Shown piece after piece: positions 29,679 to 39,352 of a stretch of DNA of 64,000 nt. How positions within the stretch are numbered: the first letter of the stretch is position 1; every line of letters begins with the position of its first letter. The notes beneath the pieces were generated by a model, which was given only the letters and a program-made list of their open reading frames with translations, did no database searches and was not told the DNA's origin. The position numbers were made by a program, and so were the translations under genes. Origin of the DNA: JAFMJV01 sp963800275 (GTDB lineage: Bacteria > Chloroflexota > Limnocylindria > Limnocylindrales > CSP1-4); contig CAWDAI010000001.1 of assembly GCA_963800275.1 (NCBI GenBank), positions 248,001 to 312,000 of the forward strand. Reading direction: 5' to 3'.

Positions 29679-30795
29679 GGGTCGGAGGCCGGCCTGCGCC
29701 TGCCAGCGTTCGGCGAGGGACGTCGACGTCGGCCTGCGGGGAGAACAGCATCGGGTCGGCGGTCGGGAGCAGCGAGGCCGGTGGTCGGGTCGAGGGTCTT
29801 GGTCGCGGGACCCCGATGGTAGGCGCACCGCCCCATCGGAGCGACGCTCGAGGAGACCATCCCGCTCGAGGGCCGTGACGGCGGCCCGCCACCCGGGCCG
29901 GCCCATGTTCCCCGATGGCGGCCGGGCAGGCGCACCCAGGCACCGTCGTCGGCGGTCCGCAGCTCCGCCACGATGCGGCCGCGCAGCCAGCGGCTGGTGG
30001 CCTCGAAGCGGATGGGCGGCGGCCGGGCCGACGCCGCGCGCGGGGGCGTCGCCGCGCGCGGGGGCGGCGCCACCACCCCCGGGGCCACCACCCCCGGGGC
30101 CACCACCCCCGGGGCCACCACCCCCGGGGCCACCACCCCCGGCGCCACCACCTGCGGCGCCAGCGGCACCTCCACGCGCCCCGCGCTGGCACACCACGTC
30201 GCGATCCGGACACTCCCCGCAGCGGGGCCGGCGGGCCCGGCACACGATCGCTCCGAGGTCCATCGTGGCGTGGGTCCAGGTAGCGGGATCGCGGGCGGGC
30301 ACGGCGATCTGCCGTCGCCTGCAGCCGGGCTGGCGGGAGCGTGGCGCCCAGCACGCGGTTCACCCCGCGGCGCACATTGGTGTCCATGGCCGCGACGGGC
30401 AGCGCCGAAGGCGAGGCCGCCACCGCGCGGGCGGTGTAGGGACCGACGCCGGGCAGCACCTCGAGCGCCGCCACGTGCACCGGCACCTGTCCGTCGTGCT
30501 CGGCCACGATGCGCGCGGCCGCTCCTGGAGGGTGAGGGCGCGACGGTTGTAGCCAGGCCGGCCCATGCCCGGAGGACATCCGCCGTCGTCGCCGCGGCCA
30601 AGGCTGACGGCGTGGGGAAGCGCACCATGAAGGCGGTCCAGGCCTCGTCGCGCGGGCGATCTGGGTCTGCTGGGCCATCACCTCCGAAACGAGGACGCGC
30701 CAGGGGTCCCGCGTACGGCGGATGCGCAACGGGCGGGCGCGCGGCCCGTACCAGTCGCGCAGGGCGGCCTGGAACCGAGTTCAGCCGACCATGAC
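29675..30795 (-). CDS. mutY: Adenine DNA glycosylase MutY, frameshifted
   Basis: Removes A mispaired with 8-oxoguanine. N-terminal DPWRVLVSEVMAQQTQIARA with the catalytic Glu region; helix-hairpin-helix LPGVGPYTARAVAA; MDTNVRRGVNRVLG with the catalytic Asp on MDTNV; and the iron-sulfur cluster ligands CRARRPRCGECPDRDVVC. The last spacing is six residues where five is usual. A Gly-rich (PGGGG)n insert follows (see the repeat at 30070-30159), then FEATSRWLRGRIVAEL, the C-terminal winged domain of the actinobacterial/chloroflexal type. Slips near 30740, 30660, 30550, 30520, 30330 and 30050. The exact start is unclear (about 30795). Confidence 0.88.
30070..30159. repeat. 15-bp tandem repeat inside mutY, six copies
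   Basis: Unit CCACCACCCCCGGGG, four exact copies from 30070 to 30129 and two degenerate copies to 30159. On the coding strand the frame that holds the iron-sulfur cysteines reads (PGGGG)n, so it encodes a flexible linker between the cluster and the C-terminal domain. Copy number is likely to vary and is prone to assembly error. Confidence 0.85.
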
Positions 30796-30902
30796 GCATG
30801 GCCCAAGAAGGCACGCTACCAGGACCATCTGCCCCCGAAGGTAGCGAAACCTTCATCCTCGATACACCCACTTTCGCCGGAGAACGGGCACAATGCCCCT
30901 GC

Positions 30903-33648
30903 ATGCCGTACCGCCCACTAGATCGCCGCGCCCTGAAGAGTGGCAACGGGAACCATCATCGGGCCTCCCGCGCCGCGCGTCTCGCTGTCGCCCGTAGCAC
31001 CGCCCGCAAGAAGCGACCCTCGGGTCCCAATGCGGTGCTGGTGCTGTTCCTCATCCTGCTCGTCTCCGGCGTGAGCGTCGCCTCCGCCGCCGTCATCACC
31101 GCCGGCGGCGCTGCCACCATGGCGCTATCCGCCCTGGACCAGGGGCTGCCTGACGTCAAGGCCTTCCGCGATCTCGACTTCAATGAACAGTCCACGATGT
31201 TCGCGCGCGATGGCAAGACCCGCCTGGCGCAGTTCTGGGACGACCGGCGCTCGGTCATCGAGGACTTCGACAACATCCCCAAGGTCGTGCTCGACGCCAC
31301 CACCGCCACCGAGGACAAGACCTTCTGGGACAACCCGGGCGTGGACCTCCAGGCCACCATCGCCCAGGTCCTGACGACCGCCGGGGGTGGTGACGCCCGA
31401 GGCGCCTCCACCATCACCCAGCAGCTGGTACGCGCCGTCCTGCTCCCGGAGGATGTCCTTGCCAACCAGACCACGACGGAGGGCCTATACGAGCGCAAGG
31501 TCAAGGAGATCATCCAGTCCTTCAAGCTCACCCAGGCCTTCCCGGGCGAGAAAGGCAAGCAGGAGATCATCAAGGCCTACCTCAACCAGATCCCATATGG
31601 CGGTGCGGTGCATGGGATCAGGGCTGCGGCCAGCGTGTACCTGGGCAAGTCGATCGGCCAATTGACTCTGGCCGAGGCGGCCTTCCTGGCGGCCATCCCG
31701 CAGGAGCCCGGCAACCTCTACCCGTACAAGACGAATCCCAAGAACGGGAAGTACATCAACATCGAGCGGGAAAAGTACGGCAAGAAGAACAAGAAGACCG
31801 GCAAGCAGAAGACGCGCTACGTGGTCCGCCAGTGTGGCGACAAGCCCGGCTGCACGGACACGGATGTGGTCAAGCGCCAGCAGTTCATCCTCAACCGGCT
31901 GCGGGACGGGTATGGCCGCTGGACCAAGCCGACGGCGGAGCAGGTCGAGGCCGCCAAGGCGCAGAAGATCGTCATCCAGCCACAGAAGGCAGTGAAGTAC
32001 AAGGCGCCCCAGTTCGTGAACAAGGCGCTGGTCGAGGTCCAGCAGATCCTGGGCAATGACTACGATCCGGTGAAGGTCGGCGGCTACAAGATCGTCACCA
32101 CGCTCGACTGGAAGGCGCAGAAGCTGGGCCAGGACCTCATCTGGGCCGGTGCCATCGCACCGCACCTGCCCACCAGCCAGATGTACTCCGGGCTGCGCAA
32201 GCGCGGCCTGGCCGGCGAGAGCAGCTGGGTCGCGAGGCTGCGTGCCCTCGGCGTGTACAGCGGCGCGCTCATCGCGATGGACTATCGGACCGGCGACGTC
32301 CTCGCCTACGTGGCCTCACCCGACTACTACCGCAAGTCACGGACCTCGAAACTCGATCCGCAGATGGACCATGTCGGCATCGCCAAGCGCCAGCCTGGAT
32401 CTTCCTGGAAGCCGATCGTGTACGCCAGCGGCATCGACACCGGCCGGCTGACCGCGGCCTCCGTCCTGCTGGATATCACGACCCCTTCGGAGCCGGCTGG
32501 GTGCCCAAGAACGCCACGCCGAGCGACCAGGGGCCGATCCTGGTGCGGGACGCACTGCAGCAGTCACTCAACGTGCCGGCCATCCGGGCGCTCGACCGGA
32601 CCGGCATCAAGACCGTCCGCAAGTACGCGGTCAAGGCCGGCTACGAGTTCCTGCCGGACTTCGGGAACAGGGCCCTTGACGTGGCCGGCCTCGCCGGAGC
32701 CATCGGCACGGTCGAGGTTCGCCCGTTGGATCACGCCAAGGCCTTCGGTGCCTTCGGCAACAACGGCAAGGTCACCGAGCCGCGCTACATCCTCTCGATC
32801 ACCGGCCCCAAGGGCGAGAAGGTCTACCGCGCCGGCAAGCCGGTGAGCAAGCAGGTATGGAGCCCGCAGACCGCCTACATCATCACGGACATCCTGGCCG
32901 GCAACACCAACATCGCGGAGAACCCCGACTGGGGCCGCGTCTTCCAGCTCAACAACACCAAGAACGGCGCGCGCCGAGAGGCCGCCGTCAAGACCGGCAC
33001 GACCAACAACCTCAAGGACTACTCCACCTACGGCTATCTGCCACGGCCGGACAACAACAAGCAGCCTGCGCTGGTGGTCGGCGTGTGGTACGGCAACAGC
33101 GACAGCAGCGCACCGAACGTGACCAATCCGCCCGTCTACTCACTCGATAACGCCGGTCAAACATGGCACGCGTTCGTCCAGCGCTATATGCAGGGCAAGC
33201 CGGCGCCAACCTTCAAGCCGCCCAAGGCCGGGGTGGTCACCGCGACGGTGCAGATACCCAATGGCGGCTCGAGAACGGAGAATTTCATCCGCGGCACGCA
33301 GCCCGGTGGCCCCAACCAGATCGACCCGCTGTACTCGTGCAGCGGCGGCATCACCAGCCTGGAGAACCCCGGCGCGCCATCCTCGTGGCTCGCCGCCGAC
33401 AACGCCTGGGCCTCGAGGGGCGTCGGTGGCGTGAGCCAGGGGGCACGCCCAAGACCCGCTCCGGTGGCTGCGGGGGCGGTAGTTCCAGCGGTGGAAGCTC
33501 GGACAGCTCGAGTGACTCGAACACCGACAGCGGTGGCTCTGGCGGGGAAAGTGGTGGCGGCAACAGTGGTGGCGGCAACAGTGGTCCCGCGCCGACCTGC
33601 CAGCCCGGCTTCACCGACAAGCCCAAGGGCTGCGTCATCCCGGGCTGA
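30903..33648 (+). CDS. Class A penicillin-binding protein (PBP1A type), frameshifted
   Basis: Bifunctional peptidoglycan synthase. A basic cytoplasmic tail, one membrane helix (NAVLVLFLILLVSGVSVASA), a glycosyltransferase domain with the catalytic motif TATEDKTFWDNPGVD and GASTITQQLVR, NQIPYGGAVHGIRAAASVYL, then a transpeptidase domain with SxxK in GSSWKPIVYASG, and KTGTTN near 32990-33005. A slip near 32485 falls between SxxK and the rest, and another near 33425 precedes a Ser/Gly-rich tail ending CQPGFTDKPKGCVIPG. The frame is open from 30798, but ATG 30903 (MPYRPLDRR) gives the usual short basic tail. Divergent from mutY. Confidence 0.9.
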
Positions 33649-33659
33649 CCAGGCCCCTC

Positions 33660-34385
33660 CTAGCCTCGGCGGCTGATGGCCTTGGCCAGCAGGAAGGCGC
33701 CCGCCACGATGAGGACGATGGGCCACAGGCGCAGCGTCCCGGCCACGTCGATGCCCGTCACCTGGACCAGGCCGATGAGCGTCAGGATGCCGCCGGGGAT
33801 GAGCGGCCACCAGTGGCTCTGCGGTAGTCGGTAGAGCGAGCCGATGAGCCAGATGCCCAGGAAGCCACCGGCGAGCGCCAGCATCATCACCCCGGCACCG
33901 ACGTCGCCGCCAGCGGCAGGCTCGAGGATGATGCCCACGCCGACGCCGGTCAGGATCGAGCCCGGCACGAGGAAGCCGTATTCGCGCGTGATGACGAAGA
34001 CCGCCAGCAGGGCGAGGCCGATGAAGAGGGTCACGAACCGCCCGATGTCCGGCGCCAGCTGGCCAGCCAGGAAGAAGAGGCCGAGGCCGGCGATGACCAG
34101 CCCCGCCACCAGACCGCCGGGGTCCCTGCGCGGGGCGCGCGCACGACGGCTCGGCACGGTAGGCGTCGGAGTCGGGCCATAGCCCGGCGGCGGATAGTAG
34201 GCGGGTCCGTTCGGCGGAGCGCCGTAGGGCGGTCCAGCCCCGGGGGGCGGGGGATAGTAGCCCGGGGACGGACCCTGGGCCGGGGGTGGCTGATCTCGCG
34301 GCGGTCGCTGGCCGGTTGGTGGCGGAGGCGGCGCGCCCGGCGGCCGGGCTCCCGGATACCCCAACGGGGCGCTCGGATCGATCAC
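33660..34385 (-). CDS. Membrane protein with Pro-rich N-terminus and LiaF/DUF5668-like segments
   Basis: 241 residues. The first 90 are Pro/Gly/Tyr-rich (PPPPTGQRPP, GYYPPPPGAG) and then basic (RRARAPRRD). The rest has about six hydrophobic segments, among them LVAGLVIAGLGLFFLAGQL, WWPLIPGGILTLIGLVQVTG and LWPIVLIVAGAFLLAKAIS; paired W-P-hydrophobic segments are typical of LiaI/LiaF-like transmembrane domains. Probably an envelope-stress or scaffold membrane protein; function unknown. Converges with the PBP gene. Confidence 0.7.
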   Translation of the reverse strand: MIDPSAPLGYPGARPPGAPPPPPTGQRPPRDQPPPAQGPSPGYYPPPPGAGPPYGAPPNGPAYYPPPGYGPTPTPTVPSRRARAPRRDPGGLVAGLVIAGLGLFFLAGQLAPDIGRFVTLFIGLALLAVFVITREYGFLVPGSILTGVGVGIILEPAAGGDVGAGVMMLALAGGFLGIWLIGSLYRLPQSHWWPLIPGGILTLIGLVQVTGIDVAGTLRLWPIVLIVAGAFLLAKAISRRG

Positions 34386-34470
34386 GTCACGAATGCTGTC
34401 ACGAGAGGACGTTCCTTGCTTGGCTGTGGGACTATGACGGCCCGTCCAGGTAACCAGGAGGAACGCCTAC

Positions 34471-35409
34471 ATGTCCCACGATCGCAGGCGGGTGAGCGTG
34501 CTCGCCCTCGGCACTGCCAGTCTCGCGCTCATGGCCAGCCCCCTGGCCTCGCTGGCCCAGGATGACCCTTCACCTGCAGCGGACGCGTCGATGGCCCCCG
34601 CGACCGTCAGCGAAGCCTGCCAGGCCGCCAACCTTGGTGACGTCCTCAAGAACCCCGGCCGCCTGACCCTCAGCACGGACAACCCGTCGTACGGCCCGTG
34701 GTGGGGTGGCGACCCCTCGGTCGATCCCGAGAGCGGCTGGGAGGTCAGCTATCCGCCCAGCGGCGAGGGCCTCGAAGGTGGCGTGGCCTACGCTGTGGCG
34801 CACACGCTCGGCTTCACCGACGACCAGATCGACTGGGTGCAGAACAGCGAGTTCAGCCTCGCCTTCCAGCCGGGCGAGAAGCCCTTCGACTGGCACATGG
34901 CGCAGGTCTCCATCCTGCCCGAGCGGGCCGAGGCGGTCGACTTCAGTGACTCTTACTTCGAGGCCAACCAGGCCCTCGTAGCCAATGCCGACACGGACAT
35001 CACAAACGTTACGAGCATCGAGGACATCAAGCCCTACACCCTCGGCGCGCAGGTCGGCACCACGGCCCTGACCTTCATCGAGGACACCATCCAGCCTGAC
35101 GTCGAGCCGCAGGTCTTCAACAATAATGCCGACGCCATCCAGGCCCTGGAGAATGGCCAGATCGACGGCATCATCGTGGATATCGGGAGTGCCTTCTTCG
35201 TGGTCGCGGTCCAGCTCTCCAACGGCACCATCGTGGGCCAGTTCCCGGCCTCTGCTGATGTGGGGCAGGTAGGCATGGTGCTGGAAAAGGACAGCCCCCT
35301 GACCGCCTGCGTGAATGAGGCGCTGGCCATCATCAAGGCCAACGGCGAGCTACAGGCGATCTACGACCGCACCATCACGCAGGCCATGGACGTTCCGGTC
35401 ATCGAATGA
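34471..35409 (+). CDS. Polar amino acid ABC transporter substrate-binding protein (family 3)
   Basis: 312 residues. Signal sequence VLALGTASLALMASPLASLA, then an Asp/Ala-rich spacer and the family 3 fold: LTLSTDNPSYGP, PFDWHMAQVSILPERAEAVD, TLGAQVGTTALTFIED, NNADAIQALENGQIDGIIVD. AGGAGG lies before the ATG. The ligand is probably a polar or charged amino acid or related amine. First gene of a complete three-gene importer. Confidence 0.93.
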   Translation: MSHDRRRVSVLALGTASLALMASPLASLAQDDPSPAADASMAPATVSEACQAANLGDVLKNPGRLTLSTDNPSYGPWWGGDPSVDPESGWEVSYPPSGEGLEGGVAYAVAHTLGFTDDQIDWVQNSEFSLAFQPGEKPFDWHMAQVSILPERAEAVDFSDSYFEANQALVANADTDITNVTSIEDIKPYTLGAQVGTTALTFIEDTIQPDVEPQVFNNNADAIQALENGQIDGIIVDIGSAFFVVAVQLSNGTIVGQFPASADVGQVGMVLEKDSPLTACVNEALAIIKANGELQAIYDRTITQAMDVPVIE

Positions 35410-35431
35410 CCCAGCTGCCCGCAGGTCGGGC

Positions 35432-36292
35432 GTGAACGAGCGACCTCGGACACGCCCACCGCGGTCCCAACGCGCCAGGGAGGCGCTCCGGCACCCGCCC
35501 CCGGGGGCCAAGGAAGTCGCCATCGCGACGACCAGCACCATCGTGTTGCTGGTCGTCGTCGTGTTCGTGGTCGTCAACTCGACCGGCTGGGAACGAGTGC
35601 AGGCGACGTTCTTCAACGCCGATGTCTTCAGCCAACGCTTCGCCCAGACACTGGCCGCCTTTCGCGTCAACATCGAGCTGTTCCTGACCTCGCTCGTGCT
35701 GGTGCTGATCGTGGGCCTGGTGCTGGCGGTGCTGCGCAGCCTTCCGGGGCCGGTCTTCTTCCCCATCCGCGCGGGCATCACCATCTACATCGACATCATG
35801 CGCGGTGTGCCCAGCATCCTGGCCATCTTCATCATCGGCTTCGGCATCCCGGCACTGAGACTCCCTGGCCTGGGCCCCAATCCCTTCTTGTATGGGGTGG
35901 TCACCCTGACACTCATCTGGAGCGCGTACGTGGCCGAGGTCTACCGCGCCGGCATCGAGTCCGTCCACCTGAGCCAGAACGCGGCCGCTCGCTCGCTGGG
36001 CATGTCGGCCAGCCAGTCCATGCGCTTCGTGGTCCTGCCGCAAGCCGTCCGACGCGTCATCCCTCCCCTGCTGAACGATTCCATCGGCCTCTTCAAGGAC
36101 ACCGCTCTGGTGTCCTTCATCGGCGTGGTGGAGATCTTCCGCCGCGCCCAGATCGCGCAGGCCGCCACCTTCAACTTCACGCCCTACCTCATCGTGGCCG
36201 CCATCTTCCTGCTCCTGACCATCCCCATGTCCCGTTTCGTCGATTGGCTCGTGGCGCGAGATCGCCGGCGCCAGATGGCAGGCGCCCGATGA
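35432..36292 (+). CDS. Amino acid ABC transporter permease (HisM/GlnP type)
   Basis: About 286 residues. GTG start (NERPRTRP) 22 bases after the binding-protein stop; the frame is open upstream but overlaps that gene. Membrane segments include SLVLVLIVGLVLAVLRSLPG, and the conserved loop is EVYRAGIESVHLSQNAAARS, followed by VVLPQAVRRVIPPLLNDSIG. The stop overlaps the ATPase start as ATGA. Confidence 0.93.
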   Translation: MNERPRTRPPRSQRAREALRHPPPGAKEVAIATTSTIVLLVVVVFVVVNSTGWERVQATFFNADVFSQRFAQTLAAFRVNIELFLTSLVLVLIVGLVLAVLRSLPGPVFFPIRAGITIYIDIMRGVPSILAIFIIGFGIPALRLPGLGPNPFLYGVVTLTLIWSAYVAEVYRAGIESVHLSQNAAARSLGMSASQSMRFVVLPQAVRRVIPPLLNDSIGLFKDTALVSFIGVVEIFRRAQIAQAATFNFTPYLIVAAIFLLLTIPMSRFVDWLVARDRRRQMAGAR

Positions 36293-37200
36293 GCCGGGTG
36301 GTGGTCGATGCCACCGGTGGGCGGACCGTCGGGGCCAGCGGGCGTTCCGTCGGGGCCAGTGGGCGTTCCGTCGGGGCCAGTGGACGTGCGTTGGGCTCGG
36401 AAGCCGTGCGCATCGAGGGCCTGCACAAGTCCTTCGGCGATCTGCTCGTGCTCAAGGGCATCGACCTGGTGGTGGCCGAGCACGAGGTCGTGTGCCTCAT
36501 CGGCGCATCGGGTTCAGGCAAGTCCACGCTGCTGCGTTGCGTCAACCTGCTCGAGCCGATCGACGATGGCCGGGTCGTCGTGGAGGGCGAGGAGATCACC
36601 GCGCGGGGCGTGGACATCGACCGCATACGCCGACGCATCGGCATCGTCTTCCAGGCCTACAACCTCTTCCCCCACATGAGCGTGGTCGACAACATCACAC
36701 TGGCTCCGCGGAAGGTGCTCAAGAAGAGCAAGACCGAGGCCCGCGACGAGGCGATGGCGCTGCTGGCGCGGTTCGGGCTGGAGGAGAAGGCCGAGCAGTA
36801 TCCCGACCGGCTCTCCGGTGGTCAGCAGCAGCGCGTAGCGATCGTGCGGGCGCTGGCCATGCAGCCGGACCTGTTGCTCCTCGACGAGATCACCTCGGCC
36901 CTCGACCCGGAGCTGGTGGCGGAGGTGCTCGCGGTCATCCGCGAGCTGGCCGAGTCGGGCATGACCATGATCATCGCCACGCACGAGATGGGCTTCGCGG
37001 GTGACATCGCCGATCGCATCTGCTTCCTCGATGCCGGGCAGATCCTGGAGGACGGGCCACCCTCGCAGCTGTTCGGGGAGCCGCGCGAGGCGCGCACCCG
37101 TGAGTTCCTGCAGCGCGTCATCGAATCGGGCCGTATGGGCGGGCAAGTCGGGGCGCAGCTGGAGCAGAACCTGCTGGCTGGTTCAGGGCCGAGGGAGTAG
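36289..37200 (+). CDS. Amino acid ABC transporter ATP-binding protein (GlnQ type) with repeated N-terminal tail
   Basis: 303 residues. After an unusual N-terminal tail with three VGASGR(S/A) repeats comes a standard ATPase: AVRIEGLHKSFGDLLVLKGI, Walker A GASGSGKST, Q-loop VFQAYNLFPHM, signature LSGGQQQRVAIVRAL, Walker B LLLLDEITSAL (Ile replaces the usual Pro of DEPTSAL), and H-loop ATHEMGFA. Drives the preceding permease. Confidence 0.93.
   Translation: MSRVVVDATGGRTVGASGRSVGASGRSVGASGRALGSEAVRIEGLHKSFGDLLVLKGIDLVVAEHEVVCLIGASGSGKSTLLRCVNLLEPIDDGRVVVEGEEITARGVDIDRIRRRIGIVFQAYNLFPHMSVVDNITLAPRKVLKKSKTEARDEAMALLARFGLEEKAEQYPDRLSGGQQQRVAIVRALAMQPDLLLLDEITSALDPELVAEVLAVIRELAESGMTMIIATHEMGFAGDIADRICFLDAGQILEDGPPSQLFGEPREARTREFLQRVIESGRMGGQVGAQLEQNLLAGSGPRE
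36328..36390 (+). repeat. 21-bp tandem repeat at the 5' end of the ATPase gene, three copies
   Basis: GTCGGGGCCAGCGGGCGTTC plus one base, repeated at 36328, 36349 and 36370 with two or three changes in the last copy. In frame it encodes VGASGRS, VGASGRS, VGASGRA. It lies before the conserved ATPase fold, so copy-number change would not break the enzyme. Confidence 0.85.
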
Positions 37201-37279
37201 ACGTCCGCCACGCCCCGGACGTGGTATGGCGTGGCCAAGCCCGCGAACGACATGGGCCCTTGCGGCGTGGCGATGTGGT

Positions 37280-37763
37280 GGTCGAGGCGATGCCGCGGCC
37301 GTGGCGATGTGGTGGTTGTAGCGATCGCCACGTGGCGGTGCCCCGGTCGAAGGATCGGCCGCTGCGGGTGGCTGGCGGCTCCAGATGGCTGGAAGAGAGC
37401 GGTGTCGGTCGATGGATCGACCGGTGGCATCACGAAGGCGCTGGGGAGCGCGGTTGCGCGGCGACAGCGGTGCCGATCGGTCGATGGATCGACCGGAGCA
37501 GGCGTCTGGCGGCTCCGCATGGCTGGGCCACAGCGCCGATCGGTCGATGGATCGACCGGTGGCATCACGAAGGCGCTGGGGAGCGCGGTTGCGCGGCGAC
37601 AGCGGTGCCGATCGGTCGATGGATCGACCGGTGCAGACGTCTGGCGGCTCCGCATGGCTGGGCCACACCCCTATCGGTCGATGGATCGACCGAGGCGGGC
37701 ACGTCGGCGCTGGGTACCGCGGTGGCTGGGCGACAGCGGTGGCGATCGGTCGATGGATCGACC
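37280..37763. repeat. Array of palindromes in a 135-bp higher-order tandem repeat
   Basis: Six exact copies of GGTCGATGGATCGACC (7-bp arms, 2-base centre) start at 37407, 37479, 37542, 37614, 37676 and 37748, spaced 72, 63, 72, 62 and 72 bases. Two spacer types alternate, so the true unit is about 135 bp; the spacers repeat too (CATCACGAAGGCGCTGGGGA at 37428 and 37563; GGCTCCGCATGGCTGGGCCA at 37511 and 37646). Degenerate copies lie at 37345 and about 37280. All frames are open through it because the repeat lacks stops, but none shows a start site or known family, so I treat it as non-coding. It fills the gap between the amino acid importer and the corrinoid protein gene. Confidence 0.85.
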
Positions 37764-37828
37764 GACCGAAGCGAGGCCGGAGCAAGTACGAAGCTAGCGC
37801 GGGTCAGCGCTGTCGTCCCTCGAGCCGC

Positions 37829-37841
37829 TACAGTGACTGTA
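37829..37841. promoter_or_regulatory. Palindrome TACAGTGACTGTA before the first corrinoid protein gene
   Basis: A perfect 6-bp inverted repeat around one base, 30 bases upstream of the ATG at 37871. The first arm could be a -10 box. The ribosome-binding site AGGAGGA follows at about 37860. Possible operator or promoter; support is symmetry and position only. Confidence 0.35.
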
Positions 37842-37870
37842 CGCATGCCCCCGCGTGATCAGGAGGACAG

Positions 37871-38563
37871 ATGGCAGACTTCGAGCGACTCCAGGCAGCC
37901 GTCGAGGCCGGTGACCGTGAGGCCGCGGTCGAGATCACCCAGAGTGCCATCGACGAGGGCCTGGACCCCCAGGCCATCCTCGAGCCCATGACCGAGGCTA
38001 TGGGCGTCATCGGCGACCGCTTCAGTCGCCAGGAGATCTTCGTCCCGGAGATGCTCATCAGCGCGCGCGCCATGAAGGCGGCGGTGGCGCTGCTCGAGCC
38101 GTTGCTCATCGGCTCCGGCCACAAGCCCGACAAGGTGGCCGTGCTGGGCACCATCCGCGGCGACCTCCACGACATCGGCAAGAACCTCGTGGGCATGATG
38201 CTCAAAGGCGCCAACTTCGAGGTGGTGGATCTGGGAACGAACACCAGCGCGGAGGCATTCCTGGCCGCCGCTCGCGAACACGAGGCGGACCTCATCGGCT
38301 GCAGCGCGCTACTGACCACGACCATGGGCAACATGCGCGCGGTCATCGCGGCGGTGGCCGAGGCCCACGACATGCCCAACCTGCGGGTGATCATCGGTGG
38401 CGCTCCGGTCACGCTCGAGTTCGCGACGCAGATCGGGGCTCACGGCTGGGCCCCCGATGCAGCCTCGGCCGTGCACGTGGCCACGGCCGTGGTCGCCACC
38501 GCTCGCGGCCAGCGAGACCTGCCGGGCGTCATCCATCCCGAGACCCTGGCGGCGAGCGCCTGA
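37871..38563 (+). CDS. Corrinoid (B12-binding) methyl-carrier protein
   Basis: 230 residues. The N-terminal four-helix cap (residues 1-85, with FVPEMLISARAMKAAVALL) and the Rossmann-type B12 domain with the lower-ligand motif DLHDIGKNLVG (His100), a later SALLTTTMGNMRAVI, and VIIGGAPVT. It carries a methyl group on cobalt between two methyltransferases, as MtaC/MtbC/MtvC do. Followed after 21 bases by the DUF1638 gene and convergent with a URO-D-type gene. It is a clear paralogue of the protein at 57496-58134. Confidence 0.93.
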   Translation: MADFERLQAAVEAGDREAAVEITQSAIDEGLDPQAILEPMTEAMGVIGDRFSRQEIFVPEMLISARAMKAAVALLEPLLIGSGHKPDKVAVLGTIRGDLHDIGKNLVGMMLKGANFEVVDLGTNTSAEAFLAAAREHEADLIGCSALLTTTMGNMRAVIAAVAEAHDMPNLRVIIGGAPVTLEFATQIGAHGWAPDAASAVHVATAVVATARGQRDLPGVIHPETLAASA

Positions 38564-38584
38564 TGGATACCTGAGGAGCAGGAC

Positions 38585-39337
38585 ATGCGTCTACAGCTCG
38601 TGGTCTGCGACATGCTCATGCTGCCGGTCGAGCACCTGGCGGCCGAGTCGCCGCACGACATCGTGATGAGCGACCTCTCGGCTTCCCTCCACGTCGAGCC
38701 GCTGCCGCTCCGCGACCGCATCCAGGAGGAGATCGATCGGATCGAGGCCGAGGACCCCGATGTCGACGCCATCATCCTGGGCTACGGACTCTGCGGTGGA
38801 GCGACCGCCGGCCTGGTCGCGCGCCGGGTGCCGCTGGTGCTGCCACGGGCGCACGACTGCGTGACCATCTTCCTTGGCTCACGCGAGCGCTACGCGCAGG
38901 AACAGGCGGCCACGCCCGGCACCTACTGGTTCACCGAGGACAACGTCAAGCGCGGCAACGCCTTCATGGGCTGGCTGCTGGGCTCATCGGAACGCTCGAA
39001 TGACGTGCGTTCGACCTACGAGGAATACGTCGAGAAGTACGGGCAGGAGAACGCCGACTACCTGATGGAGGCGCTCGGCGGTTGGCAGCAGCACTACGAC
39101 CGCGGCGCCTTCCTGGAGACCGGCCTGGCGCCCGACGACGTGGCGCTGGAGCGGGCGCGCGCGGAGACCGAGAGCCGGGGCTGGCGCTTCGAGACGGTGC
39201 TCAGCGACCTACAACTCATCAAGCACCTGCTCGACGGCGAGTGGAACGAGAAGTTCCTGGTGTTGCAGCCGGGCCAGACCCTGGTCATGAGCTACGACGA
39301 GCACATCGTCAAGGCCGTGCCATCGGAGCGGACCTGA
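38585..39337 (+). CDS. DUF1638 family protein
   Basis: 250 residues with the hallmark blocks IILGYGLCGGATAGL, VPLVLPRAHDCVTIFLGSRE and GTYWFTEDN. The family is known from genomes with corrinoid methyltransferases and often sits beside them, but its biochemical role is not established; a part in corrinoid reactivation or methyl transfer is speculation. An AGGAGCAGGAC site precedes the ATG. Conserved Cys and His (GLC, HDC) could bind metal. Co-directional with the corrinoid protein gene. Confidence 0.85.
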   Translation: MRLQLVVCDMLMLPVEHLAAESPHDIVMSDLSASLHVEPLPLRDRIQEEIDRIEAEDPDVDAIILGYGLCGGATAGLVARRVPLVLPRAHDCVTIFLGSRERYAQEQAATPGTYWFTEDNVKRGNAFMGWLLGSSERSNDVRSTYEEYVEKYGQENADYLMEALGGWQQHYDRGAFLETGLAPDDVALERARAETESRGWRFETVLSDLQLIKHLLDGEWNEKFLVLQPGQTLVMSYDEHIVKAVPSERT

Positions 39338-39352
39338 CGGCTGCGCGGTCGG

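Noticed and set aside
37280..37763. Possible CRISPR array
   Set aside because: The spacers themselves repeat, the repeats are short palindromes, and no cas genes are nearby.
37220..37860. Long open frames on both strands through the palindrome array, giving repetitive peptides
   Set aside because: All frames are open because the repeat lacks stop codons; no start site, family match or codon bias supports a gene.
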